A stretch of 64,000 nt of DNA from Lumbricus rubellus. Its lineage: Eukaryota > Annelida > Clitellata > Crassiclitellata > Lumbricidae. The position numbers were made by a program, and so were the translations under genes. The notes beneath the pieces were generated by a model. It did not search any database and had not been told where the DNA came from. It saw only the letters and a list, made by a program, of their open reading frames with translations. The number at the start of each line of letters is the position of its first letter. The first letter of the stretch is position 1. The stretch spans positions 37,012,524 to 37,076,523 of the forward strand of contig OX243814.1 of NCBI GenBank assembly GCA_945859605.1, in the 5' to 3' direction. Shown piece after piece: positions 51,598-62,760 of this stretch.

Positions 51598-53180
51598 TGT
51601 CGTATCCAGTGTTAAAGGGCACTTTTTATCCTAGTGGTTAATCGGTTGGGTTTAACTTACTCAAGAAATTCTTCCAAATTCAACAAACTCCCAGTTTCTT
51701 ATGAAATATATAATAGAATAAAGTTACTCAATATCATTCAAATGCACAAACAAATAACAATCCTATTTACCTAGTGTGGCGAGTTACTTAGTAAATATTA
51801 CATTTACGCTTATCTGTCGAGTTGTATGAAACTCGAATGTCTTCGGCTTCTCTCCGTCGTCCAATCGTCGCAGTCAAGAATGTTGATCAGACGGTTGAAA
51901 TGCAGTCATGGAAGCAACCACACCAAACGCCTTACTCGTATCTTGCCGTGAATCAGTTGCACACAAGAAGAATCGTCGCATTCACCTCACAGCTCTTCTC
52001 CAGTTGACCAAACGTCCATCGTACTTCACACGCCGAATCAGCTGTTCGCTAGCCGATTCAAAATACCCGACTCTTCAGACCGTTGCCTAAGAGTTCGTTA
52101 TCTTCGCAAGTGTCTCACACTTCACACGATGATTATTATGCATCAACGCAAATTTCTCATTCAAATTTCGTTGCACCTAATGCACAATACTTTGAACTGT
52201 CGGTTGATAGTCCGAACAGTTCAATTACCTTCGTCTCTACTCTGGAAATCACAACTTTAGATGGATCACCGCAGTGAATCAACCACCATTTCCAGATATA
52301 CCTGTAGAGAGTCAAAACTCTCAACGTCCACTTCGCTGACGTCATTTTTATATCGTCACGCCATTCGTTTCCAGTTTGCACCAATCGCGAATGGCTTAGC
52401 GTCCTTTGTTGGCATGGTAACCTTGACCACTCGTTAATGCGCTTGGCTGTAGTCTTTGTTTTTTATGTATAAATATTTTATATGTTGCCACACATATTAC
52501 CTAAACTCGCCAATTAAATTGTCTAGCTTAACTACTACCTATAATTAATAATCACACATACATAGCAAGTGTTTAATTTGATAATCATTTAACATAACCA
52601 CGACAAATACCCTTTCTTCAAAAGTCTGTACACAGGCTTTATCAACTTATCTAATTATCAAATTACACTAACTGCTTATGCCTATGCTTATATTACTTTA
52701 CACAACATCACAACCTAACACAACTACTTCTTATCTACTTATAGTAATACCATTGATTTACCTAAATCTTAGGTTAATCCCCTACTCAAATAATCAGACA
52801 TTACGTTATTACATCCCTTAATGTAACGTACTGTAAAAGAATAATTCTGAATGGCAAGGCTCCACCTCATGACTCTTGCATTCTTCATCCTCCCTTCTTT
52901 CATATACTGTAGTCTACAGTGCTCCGTCTCGATCACAAACTCTCTTCCGCACAAATATCGATCAAACCTACTGATTCCCCACATTATGGCTAAACATTCT
53001 CTTTCTTCAACTGAATATCGCCTTTCTCTTTCCAATAGTTTTCTACTCGCATATGCAATCGGGTGGTTTATTCCTTCATACTGCTGAATAAGAACACAAC
53101 CTATCCCTTTTCCTGATGCATCTGTCTGTATTATAAATTCTTTCTCTAGGTCTGGTAACCTAAGGATTGGTGTCTTAGCT
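51598..53180 (-). mobile_element. Truncated copy of the LTR retrotransposon
   Basis: LTR at 51598-52605 (1008 bp, same TGTCG/CGACA ends, several percent diverged from the pair at 34467 and 40251). It is followed by 575 bp corresponding to 35472-36046 and ends abruptly at 53180. Contains an RNase H remnant. Confidence 0.9.
52769..53179 (-). pseudogene. RNase H fragment of truncated LTR element
   Basis: YSVEERECLAIMWGISRFDR, FVIETEH and IKGCNNVMSDYLSR correspond to 35635-36046. The reading continues upstream to the truncation point at 53180. Confidence 0.8.
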
Positions 53181-53334
53181 CCACTTGATTAATCGATTAC
53201 ATCTGAGAAAACGGTAGCAGTTGTTATCGATAGAGACATGTCTTACAATTGTGGGAAGAAGCTAGAATTCGGATTACAGCAGTTAGCAAATTGAAACATA
53301 TTACTGGCAATTGTAAGTTAACATCTTCTTCATC

Positions 53335-56300
53335 TTAGTCCATTATGTGCCATGAGGTCCCGTTTGCAAAATGGTGTTGGGGGAGTTTCTCACTTCCAAT
53401 CAGTCAGTGGGTCCCTGGACATGAAAAATCACCGAGGTGCTTGTCTACCATGACGTCACGAATGACGTAATTGACAAATCCAATATGGCCGCTGCCGGCC
53501 ATATTGGAAAATTCATCTTATTTATTTCTTGCAGTATATGCACGTGTAATACCTCTAATGGTACTGAATCGGGTATGTAGAATTCATTTCTGCCATGGTT
53601 TTTGTCATTAGGGGTCATCTTGAGGTCATAATGTCATGTTCAAGGTCATTTTTTTTAACTTTTTCATTTCTTTTAGCTTATGCACGTGTAATATCTCTAA
53701 TGGTACTATTTCAGGTATGTAAAACTCATTTCTAATATTGTTTTTGTCATCAGAGGTCATCTTAAGGTCATATAGGTCATGTCAAGGTCACTGAGTTTCA
53801 TATTTATCATTTATTACATCGTATACAATATGTGTAAAACCTCTAATGTTACTGATTCGGGTATGTAGAATTCGTTTCTGACATTGTTTTTGTCATCAAG
53901 TGTCATCTGAAAGTTATAAGGTCATGGTCAAGGTCATTTTGTCGCATCAATTATGTCAATTATCGCACTTGCCTGCACAGTTGCATTTTGTGAGCAGAAT
54001 TTGTGACAAATGATGCAGACATTGTGATGGAAGCAGTGCACCAAAATGTTCCTTCCATCCGCGATTTAATGGCTCTATAGTTTTGCTTTATGTTGTGTGT
54101 TGCAAGTGTTTGGCATGGTGCACCAGGAGGGCCCTCGCTGTAACTATATGTGGCCTCTTGTCCACTGTTTGTAGGAGGGAGTGCATCAATTCGAATGTGT
54201 ATGTGATATACCGTAGTTGTCTAATCTCACCTGGTCGAACGTCTTATATGTTGTAACTGACCCTTGGCTCTGCCCAGACACGTACCAAGTACTTCTCTAC
54301 TAATGCTGCATCTTGCTTTAACATCGTGTCTGTATCTCCAAAGCTTGTCAGATACTGCAGCCTAGTGTAGGCCTACTGGGTTGCACGCAATAGCTGCGTG
54401 CCTGGATCCCACCTTGAACGTAGGCCTGCAGGTCAACAGCATAAGTTCGGATACGGACAGCTATAGCTGTCAGCAGGGAACCCGAATTGGCGGTGTAGAT
54501 TATACAAAGTGACCCACGAGAATCTAGTGGACATGTCCGACACCTGGAGAGGCGCTACAGACAAACCAAATCAGATGCCGAGCAATCATTGTGGATAAGT
54601 TTGATAAATGCACTGTCAGTACAATTAAAAGTAGCAAAGCTACCGGGAGTCCAAGACTATCCAGCAATCGAGGAGCCCATTGACCTCTTGACTGCGTTTA
54701 ACGATACAGTCCGTGAACCCACGTCGGTTCACAGACGTCTACCAGCCTTTTCACCTACGACCTACAGTCTAACCTCGGTCACAATTTTTGAGAAGATTGT
54801 TGCTGCATAGCATATGCATTATGTTGAAAAATAACCATCCCCAATTTTTCAGGAACGTTTTCGCAAGCGCCAATCCACGGAAACGTTACTTATCCGCCTT
54901 TTCTCTTACACCTATACGGTTTATCGATAGATCCAAGATCTCCTCTCACTGCACTACACTGTTTAATTTGACGTGAGCTCTGAATTTTACAGTGCTGATC
55001 ACAACATTCTCTTGTATCTATACAGTGCTATCTAGCACTGTATAGATGCAAGCGTTTATCGATTTCCTTCGACCTCTCTGGAAATGCACTTGATCGGCTT
55101 GCTTCCCTTCATGCATGACCGCTCCTTCATGGTAGCTTGCGGGTCAACTAGATCCTTGTGGGTTTCCTTTGCATAATCTACACCGCCAATTCGGGTTCCC
55201 TGCTGACAGCTATAGCTGTCCGTATCCGAACTTATGCTGTTGACCTACAGGCCTACGTCCAAGGTGGGATCCAGACACGCAGCTATTGCGTGCAACCTAG
55301 TAGGCCTACACTAGGCTGCAGTATCTGACAAGCTTTGGAGAGACAGACACGATGTTAGAGCAAGATGCAGCATTAGTAGAGAAGTACTTATTTATTTATT
55401 TATTTATTTGAGAATTTGATATAGCGCTCCTTCAAGGTTACTACTCAGGAGCGCTTCAAAGAATAACTATTCTTTGAAGAATAAATAAATTTAAATTTAT
55501 TTAAATATAAATTTTTAAATACATTATAATGTATTAAAAAATTATATAGCGCCTCTTGAAACGTACTTGGTACGTGTCTGGGCAGAGCCAAGGTCAGTTA
55601 CAACATATGAGACGTTCGACCAGATGAGATTACACAAGTATATCACGTACACGTTCGGAATTGATGCACTACCTCCTCCTCCTACAGGCAGTGGATCAGA
55701 GGCCACATAGTTACAGCGAGGGCCCTCCTGGTGCACCATGCCAAACACTTGCAACACACAACATAAAGCAAAACTATAGAGCCATTAAATCGCGGATGGA
55801 AGGAACATTTTGGTGCACTGCTTCCATCACAATGTTTGCATCATTTGTCACAAATTCTGCTCACAAAATGCAACTGTGCAGGCAAGTGCGATAATTGACA
55901 TAATTGATGCGACAAAATGACCTTGACCATGACCTTATAACTTTCAGATGACACTTGATGACAAAAACAATGTCAGAAACGAATTCTACATACCCGAATC
56001 AGTAACATTAGAGGTTTTACACATATTGTATACGATGTAATAAATGATAAATATGAAACTCAGTGACCTTGACATGACCTATATGACCTTAAGATGACCT
56101 CTGATGACAAAAACAATATTAGAAATGATTTTTAAATACCTGAATTAGTACCACTAGAGATATTACACGTGCATAAACTGAAAGAAATAAAAAAGTTAAA
56201 AAAATGACCTTGAACATGACATTATGACCTCAAGATGACCCCTAATGACAAAAACCATGGCAGAAATGAATTCTACATACCCGATTCAGTACCATTAGAG

Positions 56301-56517
56301 GTATTACACGTGCATATACTGCAAGAAATAAATAAGATGAATTTTCCAATATGGCCGGCGGCGGCCATATTGGATTTGTCAATTACGTCATTCGTGACGT
56401 CATGGTAGACAAGCACCTCGGTGATTTTTCATGTCCAGGGACCCACTGACTGATTGGAAGTGAGAAACTCCCCCAACACCATTTTGCAAACGGGACCCCA
56501 TGGCACATAAAGGACTA
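53335..56517. mobile_element. 3.2-kb foldback element with 1.2-kb arms
   Basis: The left arm (53335 to about 54535) is the near-perfect inverse of the right arm (about 55140-56517). Outer ends are TAGTCCATTATGTGCCATG and CATGGCACATAAAGGACTA. The arms share three roughly 130-bp subrepeats with GTAATACCTCTAATGGTACT and TCAAGGTCA. The right arm has a SINE insertion (55390-55568). The loop of about 600 bp shows no conserved coding. A TA target is possible; the TSD is not clear. Confidence 0.9.
55390..55568 (-). repeat. SINE insertion in the foldback right arm
   Basis: Interrupts the arm symmetry between two GTACTT copies (55384-55389, 55563-55568). Begins with an (ATTT)n tract and contains ATATAGCGCTCCTTCAAGGT and CTCAGGAGCGCTTC, the 3' end of the SINE family at 3691. 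Confidence 0.75.
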
Positions 56518-57279
56518 TCTTAGGCGCATAGCAAGTTAGCAACGCTCATCGACAGGTTAAGAAGTGAGAAACGATGTGCACGTTTGTATAGAGCTACTCT
56601 TGTACATTCTATTTGGCATAGTTTTTTTGAATTCCTGATTTTGTGTAGATAACCAAATAGTTTAAGAATATGGTGCCCATAAGTAATAATGCAGAGAAAT
56701 AGTTTGTGCTGGAGCAGTCTACATTTATTCCCCCATCCAATCCTACTAAAATAAATCAGTATTAAAATGTATAGGAGGGACCTTTCTTTTTAAAAGGTGT
56801 GAGAGAAAGAACACTGAAATCATTTGTATTTTTCATTACCTTTTAACATATTATTTTTATTGAGTAACATTGTTGTCACTAGAGCTCATCATAGCCTAAT
56901 TAAATTTTCAGCATGTAATAATGCAATAGATAGACTACTGAAGCATTTGATAGGCTACCGTTTCCGTTTCATAAAGCCAAAGAAAAATATTGTCCATTAA
57001 AATCTATTTACAGAAATATATGTAAGTAGATATATACATAATATGCGTACATATGCTACATGCATAGCCTACACACATACACATTGTATATATATATATA
57101 TATATACAAGTCCAGATATAGAAAACATAAAATAACATACGCATAAAAATAAATATATGAACCATTCAGAAGTCTGTCAATATTCATACATTCAAATAGT
57201 CTACATTCAGAAGATCTTATTTTTGAATTATTCAGAAGTCACTGTCTTATGCCTATTTAGGTTATAATACTCCGCTATG
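56518..57279. other. 3' flank of the F-box-like gene
   Basis: No gene recognised. Contains a (TA)n run at about 57087-57107. It would include the 3' UTR of the gene at 57280-61674 (minus), and AATAAA-type signals are not distinctive. Confidence 0.45.
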
Positions 57280-58118
57280 CTACCAAAGAGCTTCTGTGAA
57301 CTGGAAGACGGCCAGAGTCCCGTACTCCGTGAGACCATCAAAGAGAATTGCCATAACCTCATTCCTTTCTGTGTCGTATGTGTACTGTGCGCCCTTCAGC
57401 ACAGGGCCGTCGAAACTCAACATATTAAATTCTGAATCCAAGAGCTCCATTTTATAATTGTGATCGTATAATATGAATCTTCCGTAACTGTCCGCACGAC
57501 AGGCCTTACGCTTAAGGCACTCAGGGCTGGCTGACTGGTTGTTACGTATGATGTTGACATCCAGGTCAATTTCTGCTACACTTGCGGGGGAGTAGTTGTT
57601 TGACCAGGTAACGACCAGATTTCCGTTACTGTGTGGAAAGACCTGCACTTCCTGAGAGAGAGGAATAAATGTGAACTCATTCAGTTTACGCAGAACTGAT
57701 CCATCGGTGTCAAAAATGGTCAGGACAGGTCGCGAGTGAATACGCTGCGTAAGCATGATATGACCTTCAGCAGTCACCAAAATAGTCGCTTCTGAATTGG
57801 GAAAGTATATGTTGAACTGCGTCTTGATGGAAAGTTTTTCGTGTTCATCTCTTTTGACACAAAAAACAATCACATGATCGTTTTGGGCAATTTTAAGTAC
57901 GTACACACAGTTGGACACGTTGCAAGGAGTCATACTCTGTGGCCATAGTTCTGGGACCTGGACGACGTCTTTCAACTCAGCCATATTGTCCCGGTCGTAA
58001 ACTTTGATGCATCCGGTACTTTGAAGAATCCAGATTTCAGTGTTCAGCGTGATGACTTGTTTTACTGAACACGGAAGCTGATATTGTTGCAGAATTTCGA
58101 GGCGAATGGTTGTGTGCG
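57280..58118 (-). CDS. F-box-like gene, exon 4 (last coding exon)
   Basis: Acceptor TTTTGTTAG|CG at 58118/58119. The first two bases complete a codon begun in exon 3. Stop TAG at 57280-57282. The frame also begins with an intronic ATG upstream (58125), which is not the gene start. Confidence 0.82.
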
Positions 58119-61100
58119 CTAACAAAATAATTACAACGTCATATCAATTGTTGAAGATTATTGACAGCTGTAAAACACATGTTCTCAAAAAACAAAAGAA
58201 TTATCATTTGCATACGAAGCTTACATGCGACATTCCGTGACCTTAGAATTACACGGTTCTATCTCCTTAAACAATCCTATGAACATAGAACCGTGTAATT
58301 CTAAACCAAGAAAAAAATGACAATAATTAATAACGTTAATGGGTTCCGTGTTTGGCCTTCATTACTTTTATGCATTGAACGACACATTATAATAACCAGG
58401 GCTGTTACAGTACTATAGGGTTTACGCGGGTATACAGGCATATCGAATTCAGTCACAAGTACAGCAAAGCCAATTTTATCAAGTTGTTTACCATTGCCTA
58501 GCCAGATAAATTTAGTCTTACCGGGATGACTATTTAGCCTCAATGGCGTCAAAGTTCAGAATACATATAGCCTCTTTATACATAAGTATAAATGCCCAGA
58601 TAATATTATGCTAACTAACACAGTCGTCGCCAACGAACCCCTGCACACAATCAGCTGGCAAACAAAGGTAGGCCTACTCCGTTCATGATTGCAAGGTTAT
58701 AACCTAAATTGCACAATGCATAGAGTTCCAGTACAAGCGTGTTGGATACCACAGAACAGAGAACTTTTTCTCTGCGGGCTATAATTGCATCTCGTATGAA
58801 GATATTTAAGACATTTTACAGACGAATATATGACTGTTGAATGGCACTCATACAGAAGGATATTACAGCTACAATGTAAGTAGGCTAGAGAAAAACGACT
58901 AAAAAGAAAGTATAAAGGCCCGATTTCAACGATTAACCCGGTGAATTCACTCTAGAGCAAAACTATTCAGGGAATATTTGCACTTTTCTTATGCTCTTAC
59001 CAGCTAATAGAGCCATGACCAGAACGATACGTTATGGCCTATTTTGGTGAGTTCGGCAGGTTTGGACAGATCAGCAGACTCAACGATTCGCCATGATAAT
59101 AATAATTATGTCGACATCAAGAACGCCAAAATCACTAACATTTCACGGTAGTTAAAGAAGTACGCAATGATCGCAATTCTAATTTCGTATCCCCCATTAC
59201 CGCACACAACAAATCAAGGTATGTAGGATTGTAGGCCTATCTAGAACAAACTTACGACTGCGGTCCAGAGTCTCGTGAACTTTGTTTCGTAAATAGTCAG
59301 ACGTGCAGATGCTGCTCCATTGTGAACAGACAGATCTAAGTCTGGTCAATACGAGGTCAGCTTTTTCTTTCCACACACTTTTCGCCAGCTTCATGCCCTT
59401 CACTTCCATAGCTACGACTTTAATGAGGATGAGCTCAATTAGTTCAATCGGTAGATCTTGCATCTACACGTAAACGTAGAAAGATAACACATAATATTAA
59501 CATACTTTTAAAACCTCCTCAGCTTGAAATCAACCAAGTGAAATAATATAATTTAAAGCATGAGTCTGGTTTGATGACTTATCTGCGAGTTTCAAAGAAA
59601 TAGGATATAAGCAACATCGAACATAACGGTTTTACTTAAATGCTCAGTTACAGCATTATATGCAGCTGCATAAAATTCTCTCGTTTCCTTACGACTTTTC
59701 TTAGTGGTTATTGAGAACGTTTTTGCAAATATTTAAGTCTTATCGCGATCGTCATTGTAGCTTAATCTTCACACTTACAAAGCCCTACTAGCAACCGAGA
59801 GCAGGGCTCCAGCTTATCCATCGGAATTCTAAAAGCATGCTGGATTCATCGCACATGCAGATATTTTAGCAGTTCCTATTGCGCAACGTATTGAGGTCTA
59901 CTCGGGAGCCCAAAGAGACTGCATTAGTGAACGACACAGTTTTTCCCCCGAATGTTGCAAGCCCTAGAATAAGGGTTCTCATGGCGGACGCAATGCACGC
60001 TGACTCAGGTGTAGCATACACTGGTGTACGACGTATAAGGAAACAGCTCGCGAATAAACTGGTGCCCCGCGCTTGGCTTTCGAGTGGCGCTTAGAACTGC
60101 GGAGATTAGATTACGATTACAGCGAGGGACCCTAGTAATATATAATTATAGGCCTATATCAACACGATCGCTATTTGCCATGAGTTAAATTCCACCACTT
60201 CTCGTAGCTTGTAACTGCCACTCCCAAGTCTGGAGAAAGCAGAAGGAAGACACTAATCAAAGTAGCCTAGTCATCCTTTATATAGCACAGGAACAAGTAT
60301 CGTCGAGATGTATAGAAATACTGAAACACTCTACTTCTTCTATTGCAACCTGCGCACACAGCAATGCCTTTAGATGCAAATAGGCTATATGCCTAATATA
60401 TAGTTGCTTTGCTTCGAATTCAAATAGGCCTACAGTGATTAAGTGCTGAAAAGCATGCCTAATTTAGTTTGGCTATACAGAAACAATTGTTAGGGTATAA
60501 GCCTGATTATGTTATAAAAATTCCAAAGTTTAGATGATAAACGAAGAATTTGAATGATGATAAATGTATGGGAGTCTATAGCTTACCGTTGTGTCGCTCA
60601 ATGAGACGAGTTTTGCACGTTTAGCATCATCGTCTTCACGATTTGCTTGACCTAGAAGCAGAATAAGAAGTAAGTTTTAGTGATTTTATTAGCGCAAAAG
60701 AAACTTCAGATTTTTATAACAACAACAGTTACAATGATCATACACTGAATGGGTGCACAGTTTACTATTATAGGCCTATACGGCGTCCGTAAAAACGATG
60801 CAACAAGCATTACGAACATTTCATCATAATAAAAAAACTACAATTAGAAAATAATTAGGGCCTATCATATACAGGGTCGCCGAGAGGGTTGCAGAGGTAA
60901 TTGCCATCAGTGCCTTTCTTCTGCGTGCTATAGGCCTATTTTATTTTCGGACCTGGAATAAATCCTGTCGGATCTTGCTGCCACCTCACTGACAACCATA
61001 TTCATGAATCATACGGGAGACTTCTAACGGAGATTCGTCGTCTCATGCAACTAACAAACCCACAGTTTTTAATTTTTATTATAGATACTGATTACCGATC

Positions 61101-61674
61101 AATTTCGAGAAGGTAGCCATGAACATTGAACACTTTCTTTTCTTAAACATTTCCTAACGCATCCGCTAACGAGTGTAGCTTTCACGTTTACCGAGGTGTC
61201 ATTCGAAAAGTGAACGAGACTCGTAAATGTTTTATTGCTTTTAAATTTTCAAACTTTACCTATCATTTATAATTGTTCGCCCGTTCAACTGTTTGACCGT
61301 TCAACTGTTTGACCGTTCAACTGTTTAACCGTTCAACCATCTCAACGGTCATCTAATTCTAGTGCATCGTTCTAGAGTCGCGAGTTCTTTTGTCGTCCTT
61401 TCAAAATGTCAGTGAACCCTTACAATGAAAGTCTTGAAAGTCTTTCCATGGCAGTCTCAGCTGTCATCGTGGTCGAAGTTATCGGTCATCACTCATCAGT
61501 TATCGGGAAGCGCTTCTGAAAGGCTCTTGCTGCAAGAAGCGCTTTATAAATTGTCAGATAAGATAAGATAAGTTATGAATCGTACTAGTAAATACTTCGT
61601 TTAATTAACTTACCATCGTCATTCGTCTGCTCGTCGGTGCTGCTGGATTCAGTTGATGTTCGTTTCGTCGACAT
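57280..61674 (-). CDS. Four-exon gene for F-box-like protein with a propeller-like C-terminus
   Basis: Exons on the minus strand: 61614-61674, 60587-60651, 59256-59463 and 57280-58118. All introns have GT...AG ends and phases agree (1, 0, 1); the coding total is 1173 nt = 390 residues plus stop. Residues 1-42 are Ser/Asp/Thr-rich and probably disordered. Residues about 43-80 (MQDLPIELIELILIKVVAME...) resemble an F-box helix set (LPxELxxxIL), and VCSQWSSICTSDYLR continues the F-box-like pattern. Residues about 112-390 are beta-rich with recurring blades (EIWILQSTGCIKVYD, VYVLKIAQNDHVIVFCV, ILVTAEGHIMLTQR, VFPHSNGNLVVTW, RFILYDHNYKMELL), suggesting a propeller substrate-binding domain. A role as a ubiquitin-ligase receptor is inferred. 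No orthologue name can be given. Confidence 0.82.
58243..58304. repeat. Perfect 20-bp hairpin in intron 3
   Basis: TTAGAATTACACGGTTCTAT (58243-58262) is exactly complementary to 58285-58304, with a 22-nt loop. It lies about 125 bp from the exon 4 acceptor. Confidence 0.9.
59256..59463 (-). CDS. F-box-like gene, exon 3 (F-box-like segment)
   Basis: Acceptor ACGTGTAG|ATG at 59463/59464 and donor CAGTC|GTAAGT at 59256. 208 nt, entering in phase 0 and leaving in phase 1. The ATG at its first codon is internal in the four-exon model but could be an alternative start. Confidence 0.8.
60587..60651 (-). CDS. F-box-like gene, exon 2
   Basis: Acceptor TGCTTCTAG|GTC at 60651 and donor ACAACG|GTAAGC at 60587. 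65 nt encoding QANREDDDAKRAKLVSLSDT-type acidic/basic linker, in frame with exons 1 and 3. Confidence 0.75.
61278..61340. repeat. Minisatellite, 16-bp unit
   Basis: About four copies of GTTCAACTGTTTGACC in intron 1 of the F-box-like gene. Confidence 0.85.
61500..61580 (+). repeat. SINE 3' end with (AGATA)n tail
   Basis: GGGAAGCGCTTCTGAAAGGC, then AAGCGCTTTATAAATTGTC and AGATAAGATAAGATAAG. The GCGCTTTATAAA end is shared with 26601-26735. Confidence 0.6.
61614..61674 (-). CDS. F-box-like gene, exon 1 (start codon)
   Basis: ATG at 61674-61672 in CACTGCCATGT. The exon codes for a Ser/Thr-rich 20-residue start (MSTKRTSTESS...) and ends GACGATG|GTAAGT at 61614, phase 1. Confidence 0.75.
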
Positions 61675-62479
61675 GGCAGTGCGGCACTGTAGGCTACTGA
61701 AGGTAGGACTGACCCCTTCGTTGACGAACAAGCGGCGCCTCTTCCGCCTCAACCAAGGTCTTTAATAATGTTGTAAGAAACGCTGATATCAAACTCTATA
61801 ACAAGTCGAGTGAGATACTCTTGATACATGGACCGTTTATACCAACGATTGACAAAGAATCATAAATCATCTCAATATCTCTAAACAAATTATTTAGACC
61901 TAACTTAGAGACTCAACATGTACGAGGCTTTGACGTCATGAAATTACATGCTGTGACGTCAAACAATGGACCGCTTGTCTTAGACTCGTATTAATTAATA
62001 CTCTTTGTTTCGCTACAATTCTAGGCTCTTAATATGACTTTCGCAAGTCACAACAAATCTTTACTTCTTTTCAGTCCAAAACCCGTCGAGATCCGATGGA
62101 GCAATGTGTAATAATAATTATCACGTATGCAGAGAATGCAGTCACGGTAGCATTTATATAGAGCCTGCTTATACTGTATGTAAGCTAATCTATAACTATA
62201 TGGCAGAATAAGTCCCGATGTCGTTCTTCTTCCCTCTCTTGCTTCTTCACTCAAACCTCAAACTTACTACCATGAAGGGTAGGCTATATTGAGGATAACT
62301 AGATAAGCCTTTGGGCCTTTTCTCTTCATGAGTCGATCCACGTTATCTTGTACCTTTACTAGGCTACATTCTCATGCCTACCTGACTTTGTCCGGTAAAG
62401 TCTTTGTTTGATATAATTTTATGTGATACTTTTAACCTATACTACAAAATGTGCATAGCGAATGTATTTGCTACTAAAT
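61675..62479. other. 5' region of the F-box-like gene and non-coding DNA
   Basis: Presumed promoter and 5' UTR of the minus-strand gene. No TATA box stands out. A plain non-coding stretch follows to the next SINE. Confidence 0.45.
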
Positions 62480-62760
62480 CAAATCGATTAAAATAAATTT
62501 GATTTGATATATGTTTGGATTTGATAAAGCGCTGGTTGTTAGGGGCAGGGTTTTTGAAACATTTTCTACACAAAATCATAATTTACATCAATCTTACTAT
62601 ACTAACAGAACAGATGACCTGCAATACAAGGGCGCTAACAGCAGCCTATACGAAGCCCGTCTATCCTATGGGGGTTTCGGGAATCGAACTCCGAGTCCAC
62701 TGATCTCCATACTAGTGCGTGATCCATTGCGCCACCCCTCCCCCAGTTGGGGTGTGGAAA
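62480..62760 (-). repeat. tRNA-derived SINE, third family
   Basis: Minus strand begins GGGGTGGCGCAATGGATCAC (A box) and contains GGAGTTCGATTCCCGAAACC (B box); this head can be drawn as a tRNA-like cloverleaf. The body ends AACCAGCGCTTTATCAAATC and an AT-rich tail. A true tRNA gene is less likely because of the long transcribed-looking tail. Confidence 0.75.

Noticed and set aside
55542..55894. Short ORFs within the foldback arms as transposase
   Set aside because: No conserved catalytic motif is visible, and the frames are not mirrored in the other arm.
62640..62760. Functional tRNA gene on the minus strand
   Set aside because: Pol III boxes and a cloverleaf-like head exist, but the sequence continues into a SINE body and tail, so a tRNA-derived SINE is more likely.
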